This document shows, in pieces, positions 57,172-64,000 of a stretch of DNA of 64,000 bases. The notes under the pieces were generated by a model. The model made no database searches and had not been told where the DNA came from. It saw only the letters and a program-made list of their open reading frames with translations. The stretch is from NCBI RefSeq assembly GCF_002936955.1, contig NZ_MPZM01000001.1, positions 124,001 to 188,000 on the forward strand. Direction: 5' to 3'. This stretch comes from Oceanisphaera arctica (GTDB lineage: Bacteria; Pseudomonadota; Gammaproteobacteria; Enterobacterales; Aeromonadaceae). Numbering within the stretch: the first letter of the stretch is position 1; each line of letters begins with the position of its first letter. Position numbers and translations under genes: made by a program.

Positions 57172-59520
57172 ATGAGCGACATCGAACAGGGTTTTATCCT
57201 GACCCGTCACAGCCGTGACCGGGCCGGCAGCACCGAAATTATCTACTGGCTCTGTACCGCACAGGGCCCGGTGCGCTTGCTGCTGTCCGGCGAACGGCCG
57301 CTATTGATGGTGCCGACCGAACGGCGGGATGCGGTGGCGCAGAGTCTTGCGGGGGTCGGCATCGGTTATCAATGGGCCGAGCCCGGTTTGCAGACCCTGG
57401 AGTATCAGCCGGTGGCGGTGCTCTATTTTGCGACCATTGCCGATCATCGAGTGGCGGCGGAGTGCTTGCGCCGCGACGGCATCGGCGTGTTTGAAGATGA
57501 CTTGCGCCTGCACGAACGCTTTCTGCTTAGCCGCTTTATCCGAGGCTCGGTCGACTTCGTTGGGCAGTCGAGACCCGCCTCCGGTTATCGGCAGTTCAGT
57601 GGCGTACGGCTCAAGCCCGGCGACTGGAGCCCCCGGTTTCGGGTGCTGTCGCTCGACATCGAATGCTCGGCCCGAGGCGAGCTCTATTCCATCGGTCTCT
57701 ATGGTGATGAGCTGGCGAGGGTGCTGATGATAGGTAAGCCGGAGCCGGCGGACACCGATATTCGCTGGGTGGTGGATGAGCCGGCGCTGCTGAAAGCCCT
57801 GGAGCAGGAGCTGAACCGCCATGATCCGGATATCATCATCGGCTGGAATCTGGTCGGTTTCGATTTTCGGCTGCTGTTGCAGCGGGCGGCGCTGCACGGC
57901 CTGCGGCTCAAGCTGGGGCGGGGTGGCGAGGCGGCCTTTCTGCGGGAGTCGGCGCACACCGGTCAGGTGTTTCTGACCTTGCCCGGACGGGTGGCGATAG
58001 ACGGTATCGAGGCACTCAAGACCGCCTGTTACCAGTTCGACAGCTTCAGCCTGGAGTCGGTGTCCCGTCAGTTGCTGGGGCGGGGCAAGCAGACCGAAGA
58101 CGTCGAACATCGATTGGCGACCATCACCCGGGATTTTCGCCACAACAAGCCTAAGTTGGCCGCCTATAACCTGGAAGACTGCCGGCTGGTGTGGGACATT
58201 TTTGAGCACACCCGGCTGCTCGACTTTCTGCGGCTGCGCAGCCAGCTTACCGGGCTGGAGCTGGATCGGGTCGGCGGCTCGGTGGCGGCCTTTACCCAAG
58301 TCTATCTGCCGCACCTGCACCGGGCCGGTTTTGTGGCACCCAACCTGCCCGCCGGTGGCGGCCTGGCCAGCCCCGGTGGCTACGTAATGGACTCAAAGCC
58401 CGGCCTCTATCGTCATGTGCTGGTGCTGGACTTCAAGAGTCTGTATCCCGCCATTATCCGCACCTTCAAGATAGACCCGCTGGGGCTGGTGCTGGGGTTG
58501 AAGGAAGAGGGGGCCATTCCTGGCTTTCGCGGAGCTCTGTTTTCTCGCCAGCGGCATTTTCTGCCGGCCATCATCGAGCGACTGTGGCAGGAACGGGATC
58601 AGGCCAAGCGCGAGCGAGACGGCCCACGTTCCCAGGCGATCAAGATACTGATGAACTCCTTCTATGGGGTACTCGGCTCCGGCGGTTGTCGCTTCTACGA
58701 TACCCGGTTGGCGTCCTCCATTACCCTACGCGGCCACGAGATCATGCAGCAGACCGCCCGCTGGATAGAGGCCGAAGGCCACGAGGTGATCTACGGCGAC
58801 ACCGATTCGGTGTTTGTGCTGCTGACTGGCCATCACGATGAAGATACTGCCAGTCTCGAGGGGCAGCGCCTGGCCACCCGGATGACCGAGCAGTGGCAAC
58901 AGCAACTGGCGACACAGCTGCAGTTGGTAAGTTGTCTCGAGTTGCAGTTCGAACGTTATTTCGCCCGTTTTCTGATGCCCACGATTCGTGGTCAGGAGCA
59001 GGGATCCAAGAAGCGTTACGCGGGTCTGAGCATCAGCAACGGCGTCGGCGAGCTGGTGTTCAAGGGGCTGGAAACGGTGCGCTCCGACTGGACGCCGCTG
59101 GCGCAGCAATTTCAGACCGAGCTGTACCGGCTGGTATTCGACGACCTGGACCCGAGCGACTTTATTCGACAGACCCTGGCGCAGACCCTGGCCGGAGAGC
59201 GGGATGAGGACTTGGTGTATCGCAAGCGTTTGCGCCGGCCGCTGGCCCAGTATGTGAAGTCGCAGCCACCGCAGGTGCGAGCGGCACGACTGGCGGACGA
59301 GCACAACGCCCGGCGAGGCGTGCCGTTACGTTATCAGCAGAAAGGAGTGATCCGTTATCTGATCACAGTGAACGGGCCCGAGCCGCTGGAGTACCTTGGT
59401 TCGGCCATCGATTATCAGCATTATGTCGACCGCCAGCTCAAGCCGGTGGCCGACGCCATACTGCCCTTCGCGGGCCTGAGTTTCGACGCATTGATCGGAC
59501 AGCAGCTCGGGTTGTTCTAG
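57172..59520 (+). CDS. polB: DNA polymerase II
   Basis: A 782-residue family-B polymerase used in replication restart and translesion synthesis. The exonuclease motifs are present: Exo I LSLDIECSA, Exo II NLVGFDF, Exo III YNLEDC. So are polymerase motif A DFKSLYPAIIRTFKIDP, motif B KILMNSFYGVLGS and motif C YGDTDSVF. Length matches E. coli (783). No LexA box was found upstream. TATAAT at 57160-57165 lies only 6 nt before the ATG, and no ribosome site is evident. Confidence 0.97.
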   Translation: MSDIEQGFILTRHSRDRAGSTEIIYWLCTAQGPVRLLLSGERPLLMVPTERRDAVAQSLAGVGIGYQWAEPGLQTLEYQPVAVLYFATIADHRVAAECLRRDGIGVFEDDLRLHERFLLSRFIRGSVDFVGQSRPASGYRQFSGVRLKPGDWSPRFRVLSLDIECSARGELYSIGLYGDELARVLMIGKPEPADTDIRWVVDEPALLKALEQELNRHDPDIIIGWNLVGFDFRLLLQRAALHGLRLKLGRGGEAAFLRESAHTGQVFLTLPGRVAIDGIEALKTACYQFDSFSLESVSRQLLGRGKQTEDVEHRLATITRDFRHNKPKLAAYNLEDCRLVWDIFEHTRLLDFLRLRSQLTGLELDRVGGSVAAFTQVYLPHLHRAGFVAPNLPAGGGLASPGGYVMDSKPGLYRHVLVLDFKSLYPAIIRTFKIDPLGLVLGLKEEGAIPGFRGALFSRQRHFLPAIIERLWQERDQAKRERDGPRSQAIKILMNSFYGVLGSGGCRFYDTRLASSITLRGHEIMQQTARWIEAEGHEVIYGDTDSVFVLLTGHHDEDTASLEGQRLATRMTEQWQQQLATQLQLVSCLELQFERYFARFLMPTIRGQEQGSKKRYAGLSISNGVGELVFKGLETVRSDWTPLAQQFQTELYRLVFDDLDPSDFIRQTLAQTLAGERDEDLVYRKRLRRPLAQYVKSQPPQVRAARLADEHNARRGVPLRYQQKGVIRYLITVNGPEPLEYLGSAIDYQHYVDRQLKPVADAILPFAGLSFDALIGQQLGLF

Positions 59521-59606
59521 GGGGAGCAGGGATTGGTGATTAGGGAACAGGGATTGGTGGTTGGGAACTGGCTGCTAATCCCCAGTCCCCAGTCCCCAAT
59601 CCCTAG
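59521..59606. repeat. heptanucleotide repeat array (CCCCAGT type) with inverted arm
   Basis: The left arm has AGCAGGGATTGG, AACAGGGATTGG and TTGGGAACTGG. The right arm has CCCCAGT CCCCAGT CCCCAAT CCCTAGT in tandem (59580-59607). Together they form a long imperfect palindrome between polB (+) and the DUF2897 gene (-). The final heptamer supplies the DUF2897 stop codon (TAG on the minus strand). Sister array at 27376-27454. Confidence 0.8.
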
Positions 59607-59830
59607 TCTTTCGTTTCTTTGTCCTTATTATCTTTGTCGTCGGCATGGTAGTCGCCGGGGGGCACGCCCCAGTCGTCCCTTTTACGTTCTTCGGTATCCC
59701 AGTCTTTCAGGTGCATCTTGTCGCGGTTTTTCTTGACGAATTTTTCAATCTGCTTGGTGTCCTTGAGCGCGCCGACAAAGAGGCCGACGACAAACAATAA
59801 CGGCAGGGCAATCCAGAACCAGGTGCTCAT
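59603..59830 (-). CDS. small membrane protein, DUF2897/YpfN-like
   Basis: A 75-residue protein with one N-terminal membrane segment (WFWIALPLLFVVGLFVGALK) and a highly charged tail (KKNRDKMHLKDWDTEERKRDDWGV...). It resembles the small proteins found after dapE in gammaproteobacteria (E. coli ypfN). Function unknown. The stop codon is part of the heptamer repeat array. It follows the VanY-like gene by 3 nt. Confidence 0.78.
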   Translation of the reverse strand: MSTWFWIALPLLFVVGLFVGALKDTKQIEKFVKKNRDKMHLKDWDTEERKRDDWGVPPGDYHADDKDNKDKETKD

Positions 59831-59833
59831 GGC

Positions 59834-60505
59834 TTAATCCTCGGTGGTGGTGATATAACGGGCGAAAATCTCGTCCAACAGTTTAAGGATATGCTTTTTT
59901 CCCGCCACTGGCTGCAACCGCAAGGCCTCGGCCACCAATGAGGGGGTCAGCTGGCTGGCGCAATCTGTGGCCAGCGGCCGGTAACTCAGGTGCCAGGGTT
60001 CTATCGCCACGCCGCCGCCGTCCTGCGCAAAGGGCAGGTAAAAGCCGAAGCGCGCCATGTTGGCGGCCAACCACTGGCTGAGCGGATAAAAATAACCGCC
60101 CGGCTCATACTCCCAGGGCTCAAGCTGCAGCTTTTTCCCCGGGGGCAGCAGGGTCGGGTCGTAAACGTCCAGATCCGTGCCCCAGTGATGGCGGCTGGTG
60201 CCGGGCAGGGCGCTCCAGTGCAATATGGCGGTGATGCGTTCGGGCTCGCTCAACGCCAGCGTCTGCAGCGGTTGGCTGTCGGCATCCAGCAGTGGCCGGC
60301 TGCCCTCGAATTTGCCGTTCCAGATGGCAAGCTGGCGCTCGAAGCTGCGAAAGCTCGAGGCCGGCATCAGTTGAAAACCGGCCTCGGTCGCCGCCGCCTG
60401 CATGGTCATAAAGGCGTCTCTGGCCTCGGACTGCAGCCGGTGCCCCGGCTCGTTCAGCGCCACCAGATGTGAATCGCTCAGGCCAAGCAGGCAGAGTGGG
60501 TTCAT
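59834..60505 (-). CDS. M15-family D-alanyl-D-alanine carboxypeptidase (VanY-like)
   Basis: A 223-residue zinc peptidase. Motifs for metal binding and catalysis are [14 protein letters not shown] (SxHxxGxxxD) and EPWHLSY (the EPWH motif). [17 protein letters not shown] precedes them. No signal peptide is obvious at the chosen start ([17 protein letters not shown]), which is unusual for a peptidoglycan enzyme. The start overlaps dapE by 4 nt. Confidence 0.88.
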   Translation of the reverse strand: MNPLCLLGLSDSHLVALNEPGHRLQSEARDAFMTMQAAATEAGFQLMPASSFRSFERQLAIWNGKFEGSRPLLDADSQPLQTLALSEPERITAILHWSALPGTSRHHWGTDLDVYDPTLLPPGKKLQLEPWEYEPGGYFYPLSQWLAANMARFGFYLPFAQDGGGVAIEPWHLSYRPLATDCASQLTPSLVAEALRLQPVAGKKHILKLLDEIFARYITTTED

Positions 60506-61635
60506 GCCAGCAGACGGTCCAGAATGCCTTCATACATATCGGTGAGTAGTTCCAGATCGGCAATTTTCACACATTCGTTGAGCTTGTGAATGGTGGCATT
60601 GACCGGACCGAGTTCGACAACCTGAGCGCCGGTCTGGGCGATGAAGCGGCCGTCCGAGGTGCCACCTGTGGTCAGCAGCGCCGGCTCCTGGTGTTTGACC
60701 GCTTGAATTGCTTCCACGGTCGCCTGCACCAGGTCACCCTTGTCGGTGAGGAAGGGTTTACCGTTGAGCAGCCAGTCGATGTGGTAGTTCAGGCCGTGGG
60801 CGTCAAGCATGCTGTGCACCCGGGCCTTGATGGTGTCTTCGTTCAGCTCGGTGCTGAAGCGGAAGTTGAACTGCACCTTGAACTCGCCCGGGATCACATT
60901 GGAGGCGCCGGTGCCGGCGTGCAGGTTGGCAATCTGGAAGCTGGTGGGCGGGAAGAATTCGTTGCCGTTGTCCCATACCGTATTGGCCAGCTCGGTCAGG
61001 GCCGGGGCCGCCTTATGCACCGGATTGTCGGCCAGATGCGGGTAGGCCACATGACCCTGAATGCCCTTGACCACAAGATCGCCGGTGAGGGAGCCGCGGC
61101 GGCCGTTCTTGACCACGTCACCCACTTCATGGGTGGAGGAGGGTTCGCCCACCAGGCACCAGGTGATTTTTTCGTTACGGGCTTCCAGGGTGTCAATCAC
61201 CCGGGTGGTGCCGTTGATGAAGGGGCCTTCTTCATCGCTGGTGATCAGAAAGGCGATGGAGCCCTTGTGATCAGGGTGCTGGGCGATAAAACGTTCGGTG
61301 GCGACGATCATGGCGGCCAGTGAACCCTTCATGTCGGCCGCACCCCGGCCGTGCAGGTAACCGTCGATGTCGGTGGCTTCGAAGGGCGGGGTGTGCCACT
61401 GGTCGAGCGGGCCGGGCGGCACCACGTCGGTATGACCGGCAAAGCAGAACAGCGGCCCTTCGCTACCCCGGCGGGCCCACAGGTTGGTGGTGTCTTCAAA
61501 CACCATGGTTTCCAGTTCAAAGCCGAGGGCTTTGAGGCGGGCGCCCATCAGCTCCTGGCAGCCTTCGTCTTCGGGGGTCACGGAGGGGCGGTTGATCAGG
61601 TCCCGGGTGAGGGCTAGCACGGCAGAGTCAGTCAT
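60502..61635 (-). CDS. dapE: succinyl-diaminopimelate desuccinylase
   Basis: DapE is a dizinc hydrolase in the succinylase branch of lysine/DAP synthesis. The 377-residue product has the metal-site motifs [26 protein letters not shown] and [12 protein letters not shown]. The dimerisation domain is [25 protein letters not shown], and the C-terminal segment is [22 protein letters not shown]. With dapA and dapB also in this window, three pathway genes are present. Upstream is the arsC-like gene, as in E. coli. Confidence 0.97.
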   Translation of the reverse strand: MTDSAVLALTRDLINRPSVTPEDEGCQELMGARLKALGFELETMVFEDTTNLWARRGSEGPLFCFAGHTDVVPPGPLDQWHTPPFEATDIDGYLHGRGAADMKGSLAAMIVATERFIAQHPDHKGSIAFLITSDEEGPFINGTTRVIDTLEARNEKITWCLVGEPSSTHEVGDVVKNGRRGSLTGDLVVKGIQGHVAYPHLADNPVHKAAPALTELANTVWDNGNEFFPPTSFQIANLHAGTGASNVIPGEFKVQFNFRFSTELNEDTIKARVHSMLDAHGLNYHIDWLLNGKPFLTDKGDLVQATVEAIQAVKHQEPALLTTGGTSDGRFIAQTGAQVVELGPVNATIHKLNECVKIADLELLTDMYEGILDRLLA

Positions 61636-61680
61636 TCTAATCCTTGATTATTTATTGATTATTTATTGATTACTTATTAG

Positions 61681-62031
61681 CTACTTATTAAATAAGCGGG
61701 AATACAGTTCGGGTTTGAAGCCCAGATGTAGCTCGTCGTCCAGTACCAGCAGCGGTCGTTTGATCATCGCCGGATGCGCCTGCAGCAGGGCGGCGGCGGT
61801 GTCCGGGCCAAGTCCGGCCTTGTCGGCGTCCGGCAGGGCACGATAAGTGGTGCCTCTCTTGTTGAGCAATTGCTCCCAGCCGAGCCGCTCCAGCCAGTGT
61901 TGCAGCTCGGCCGGATCCAGGCCGTCGGCTCTGTGGTCGACGAAACGGTAATCGATACCCTGTTGGTCCAGCCACTTGCGGGCTTTCTTGACGGTATCGC
62001 AGTTTTTGATGCCGTAGAGTCTGATGGTCAA
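61681..62031 (-). CDS. ArsC/Spx-family protein (YffB-like)
   Basis: A 116-residue thioredoxin-fold protein. It has the redox motif YGIKNCDTVKKARKWLDQ (single Cys as in YffB), followed by DYRFVDHRADGL, LLNKRGTTYRAL and AMIKRPLLVLDDELHLGF. Likely a glutathione-linked reductase rather than arsenate reductase. TTG 62031 gives the family start (TIRLYGIKNCDT) and has AGGA upstream. An ATG at 62085 would add 18 residues. Confidence 0.85.
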   Translation of the reverse strand: MTIRLYGIKNCDTVKKARKWLDQQGIDYRFVDHRADGLDPAELQHWLERLGWEQLLNKRGTTYRALPDADKAGLGPDTAAALLQAHPAMIKRPLLVLDDELHLGFKPELYSRLFNK

Positions 62032-62287
62032 GATGGAATCCTGTAAATGCGTGGGCGTGAATAGCAATGGGCAGAATTCTGTCACTTAAGCCCGGCCCCT
62101 GCAACAGGCCACCCGGAAACAACAAACCTCAGCCAGTTCAATGATTTTTACCCATCGGCAATATACACTGGCGCCCGGTGCGAGCTTTGGGTACTGTTGG
62201 CGCTTTTTGCGATTCCTGTCGCCGCCGCGATGCTGTTATCGGCACTATCTTAACTGGCATTCTCGGGCGCTTTATTCAGTTTGCAGT

Positions 62288-62557
62288 TTAGGGTCTGTTG
62301 ACCTTTCGCGATGATTTTTGCAGCAGTTTGTGGGGTCTTGATACAAGGCATCGCTTATGCCATGTAGTCACTCTACATAAATAAGCGATAACGCAGTAGC
62401 AAGACCCCACAAGCGCTGCCCTGCGGGTTCGGCTAAACGCGTTTTTCTATTTGTTGAAAGGGCATTGCTTAGAATGACTAGGCTACACCCCTCTCGCCGC
62501 GATAAAAACGCGTTTAACTCGAACAAAATTTAACCGCGAAAGGTCAACAGACCCTAA
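62288..62557. mobile_element. 270-bp MITE with 23-bp perfect terminal inverted repeats
   Basis: Left end TTAGGGTCTGTTGACCTTTC plus GCG (62288-62310); right end is its exact complement (62535-62557). TA dinucleotides flank the GGG...CCC core and could be the target duplication. Nested inside are TGTGGGGTCTTG/CAAGACCCCACA, ATCGCTTAT/ATAAGCGAT, ATGTAG/CTACAT and TAAACGCGTTTTT/AAAAACGCGTTTA pairs. No transposase is encoded. It ends 24 bp before the diguanylate cyclase start, so it forms most of that gene's upstream region. 62086-62287 holds no intact gene. Confidence 0.9.
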
Positions 62558-62581
62558 CTATTAAAGAAAAAGGGGAATGGG

Positions 62582-63667
62582 TTGGAACTCAAGGAATACT
62601 GGAGCGATAGCTATCACTCCCGGGATTTTAAGCTCATCCGCATCGGTGTTGTTGCCGTTCGTTTTCGTTGGCTGGTGGCTTTGCTTATCATCGGTATCGC
62701 CGGCTGGATTGCCGTCGACTGGTGGGTGCTGGATCCGGCGCATTTCAAGCTGCTGTGGAAGGTCCGATTGATCACCGGCGTCATGCTGACCCCGCTACTG
62801 CCGCTCAGTTATCTGTGCAAACTGGATCGGCGCTGGATGGTGATGTCGTTATACGCCCTGCTGGGCATTCTGCTGCTGTTTAATTTTGTCAGCCTGTGGA
62901 GCTTCCGGGACGGGGTCCCCATTCCGGTGGGTTACGTGGCCTTTCCCTATTTTCTGCTGGCCTTGCTGGCGGTACTGCCGTTGCCGATACGTTCCGGCCT
63001 GAGGGTGGCGGTAGTGATGATACTGGTGGTGCTGGGCACCGACTACTGGCTCGACTCCCGCACCCTGGACAACGGCGAGCTGATCGACCGCATCTGGCTG
63101 TTATTGTGTTTCAGCCTGGCGATGATCTGGGTACAGGCCGGACAGTTGCGCATGCTGCTGGACCTGTATCGGGAGTCGACCCGGGATCCGCTGACCCGTC
63201 TGATGAATCGCCGGCTGTTTTTACGCCAGCTGGAGGCGGTGCGTCACGACAGCAGTGCCGGGCAGCCCTACACCCTGATACTGCTCGACCTCGATAAATT
63301 CAAGCGCATCAACGACGATCATGGGCACCTGATGGGCGACGAGGTACTGGTCAGCGTGGCCACTACCATCATGGATATTTTCGGTCAGGACGCCATCGTC
63401 TCCCGTTATGGCGGCGAAGAGTTCATGGTGTTGCTGCCCGAGACGCGGTTGGAGCAGGCAGCGCGTCAGGCCGAAACCCTGCGTCTGGCGGTGGAATCCC
63501 AGCCGGTGGAAAATCCATTGGATGAAAGTGAAGTCATGGTGACCCTCAGTGCCGGCGTGGTCGAAGGCCACCACGACAGTGTGCCCACCGACTTGCTGCG
63601 CCAGGCCGATGAGGCTTTATATGGAGCCAAAAGCCAGGGGCGTAATTGCGTGGTGGCACATCGGTAG
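62582..63667 (+). CDS. membrane diguanylate cyclase (GGDEF domain)
   Basis: A 361-residue protein. The N-terminal half has about six membrane segments (residues 25-195), and a GGDEF domain follows (about 200-361): DPLTRLMNRRLFLRQL, LLDLDKFKRINDDHGHLMGDEVL and the active-site RYGGEEF. It should make cyclic di-GMP. The RxxD inhibitory site at the usual spacing before GGEEF is absent (GQDA in its place), so feedback inhibition may be lost. The start is TTG 62582 after AGGGGA, directly downstream of the MITE. Confidence 0.9.
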   Translation: MELKEYWSDSYHSRDFKLIRIGVVAVRFRWLVALLIIGIAGWIAVDWWVLDPAHFKLLWKVRLITGVMLTPLLPLSYLCKLDRRWMVMSLYALLGILLLFNFVSLWSFRDGVPIPVGYVAFPYFLLALLAVLPLPIRSGLRVAVVMILVVLGTDYWLDSRTLDNGELIDRIWLLLCFSLAMIWVQAGQLRMLLDLYRESTRDPLTRLMNRRLFLRQLEAVRHDSSAGQPYTLILLDLDKFKRINDDHGHLMGDEVLVSVATTIMDIFGQDAIVSRYGGEEFMVLLPETRLEQAARQAETLRLAVESQPVENPLDESEVMVTLSAGVVEGHHDSVPTDLLRQADEALYGAKSQGRNCVVAHR

Positions 63668-63796
63668 TCTATCGACAGTATAAGCATTCGTAGGTGGTGG
63701 TTTGGGAAGGGGGCTTGGCTTATACTGGCCGGCGAGCCCCCTATTACTCAAATCATAACTTTCCCCTCCGGGACTATAACTTAAGCGAGATGTCTT

Positions 63797-64000
63797 ATGC
63801 CCCAAGAGCATCATGAAAAACGTGCCCTCTATGTACCCTATGCAGGTCCGGCCCTGCTGGAAACCCCGCTGCTGAACAAAGGCGGAGCCTTCTCCAAGGA
63901 AGAGCGTATTTCGTTCAACCTGGAAGGTCTGCTGCCCCACAACATCGAGACCATAGAAGAACAAGCGTCCCGGGCATATAAACAGTACACCTCCTTTCAA
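63797..64000 (+). CDS. maeA: NAD-dependent malic enzyme, N-terminal part (3' end outside window)
   Basis: Only the first 68 codons are present. They match the start of E. coli MaeA closely: [57 protein letters not shown]. The enzyme decarboxylates malate to pyruvate with NAD. The catalytic and cofactor domains lie beyond the window. ATG 63797 is preceded by GCGAGATG. Confidence 0.9.
   Translation, partial: MPQEHHEKRALYVPYAGPALLETPLLNKGGAFSKEERISFNLEGLLPHNIETIEEQASRAYKQYTSFQ

Noticed and set aside
62160-62260. Short hydrophobic frame upstream of the MITE (LLALFAIPVAAAMLLSALS)
   Set aside because: It resembles the start of a membrane protein but stops after about 20 codons with no ribosome site; too little to call a gene or pseudogene.

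Overview
The window is bacterial and gammaproteobacterial. The order glmM-secG-tRNA(Leu)-tRNA(fMet)-rimP-nusA-infB-rbfA-truB-rpsO-pnp matches the Escherichia coli metY-nusA-rpsO-pnp region. dapA-bamC, gcvR-bcp, arsC-like-dapE, carAB with dapB, and rsmE-gshB-yqgE-ruvX are also in their usual gammaproteobacterial arrangements. The base composition is moderately GC-rich, and several genes are of types common in Aeromonadales, Shewanella and Vibrio. An aquatic Aeromonadales member (Oceanimonas/Oceanisphaera/Zobellella type) is my best inference; the sequence alone does not prove it.

Layout. 1-10.8 kb: translation and RNA-decay operon, all on +. 10.8-16.7 kb: trhP and gapA on -, a decayed lipoprotein gene, a second long GAPDH, and yeaC. 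16.8-26 kb: eleven tightly packed, mostly overlapping + strand genes (DUF523/1722, MerR regulator, photolyase, SnoaL-like, SDR, FAD oxidoreductase, DUF1365, Cfa-like methyltransferase, DUF2878, chalcone-isomerase-like, DUF3833 lipoprotein). They are preceded by four TGTACA sites and look like a light- or singlet-oxygen-responsive membrane-lipid operon. 26.4-33.3 kb: yfbR, DUF1244, purU, ychJ, ompA, a small HTH gene, nagK, fklB and dapB. 33.7-38.6 kb: carAB and a cold-shock gene. 38.7-43.2 kb: a - strand run ruvX, yqgE, gshB, rsmE, endA, prx5, sprT. Then metK on - and tktA on +. 47.5-49 kb: an AT-rich island with a HEPN-like gene followed by an attC-like site. 49-52.4 kb: membrane FKBP, a two-component pair and a divergent exported GlcG/HbpS-like protein. 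52.7-57 kb: YeeE/YedE pair, bcp, gcvR, dapA, bamC. 57.2-64 kb: polB, DUF2897, VanY-like peptidase, dapE, arsC-like, a MITE, a diguanylate cyclase, and the start of a malic enzyme gene.

The most unusual content lies between genes. A dispersed family of composite repeats occurs at least seven times, with about a dozen units of roughly 90-110 nt. Each unit has a long outer stem enclosing two small hairpins. The stems change from copy to copy but stay paired, while the loops stay TCC(C/A), which is GGA on the other strand. On the GGA strand the hairpins resemble CsrA/RsmA binding sites. Units usually occur as inverted pairs, and three copies are bounded by short ATACCAA/TTGGTAT ends. A second feature is two kinds of heptanucleotide tandem repeat (CCCCAGT and GCCTCAC), placed immediately 3' of genes and twice supplying the stop codon. 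A 270-bp MITE with 23-bp inverted ends lies just upstream of the diguanylate cyclase gene.
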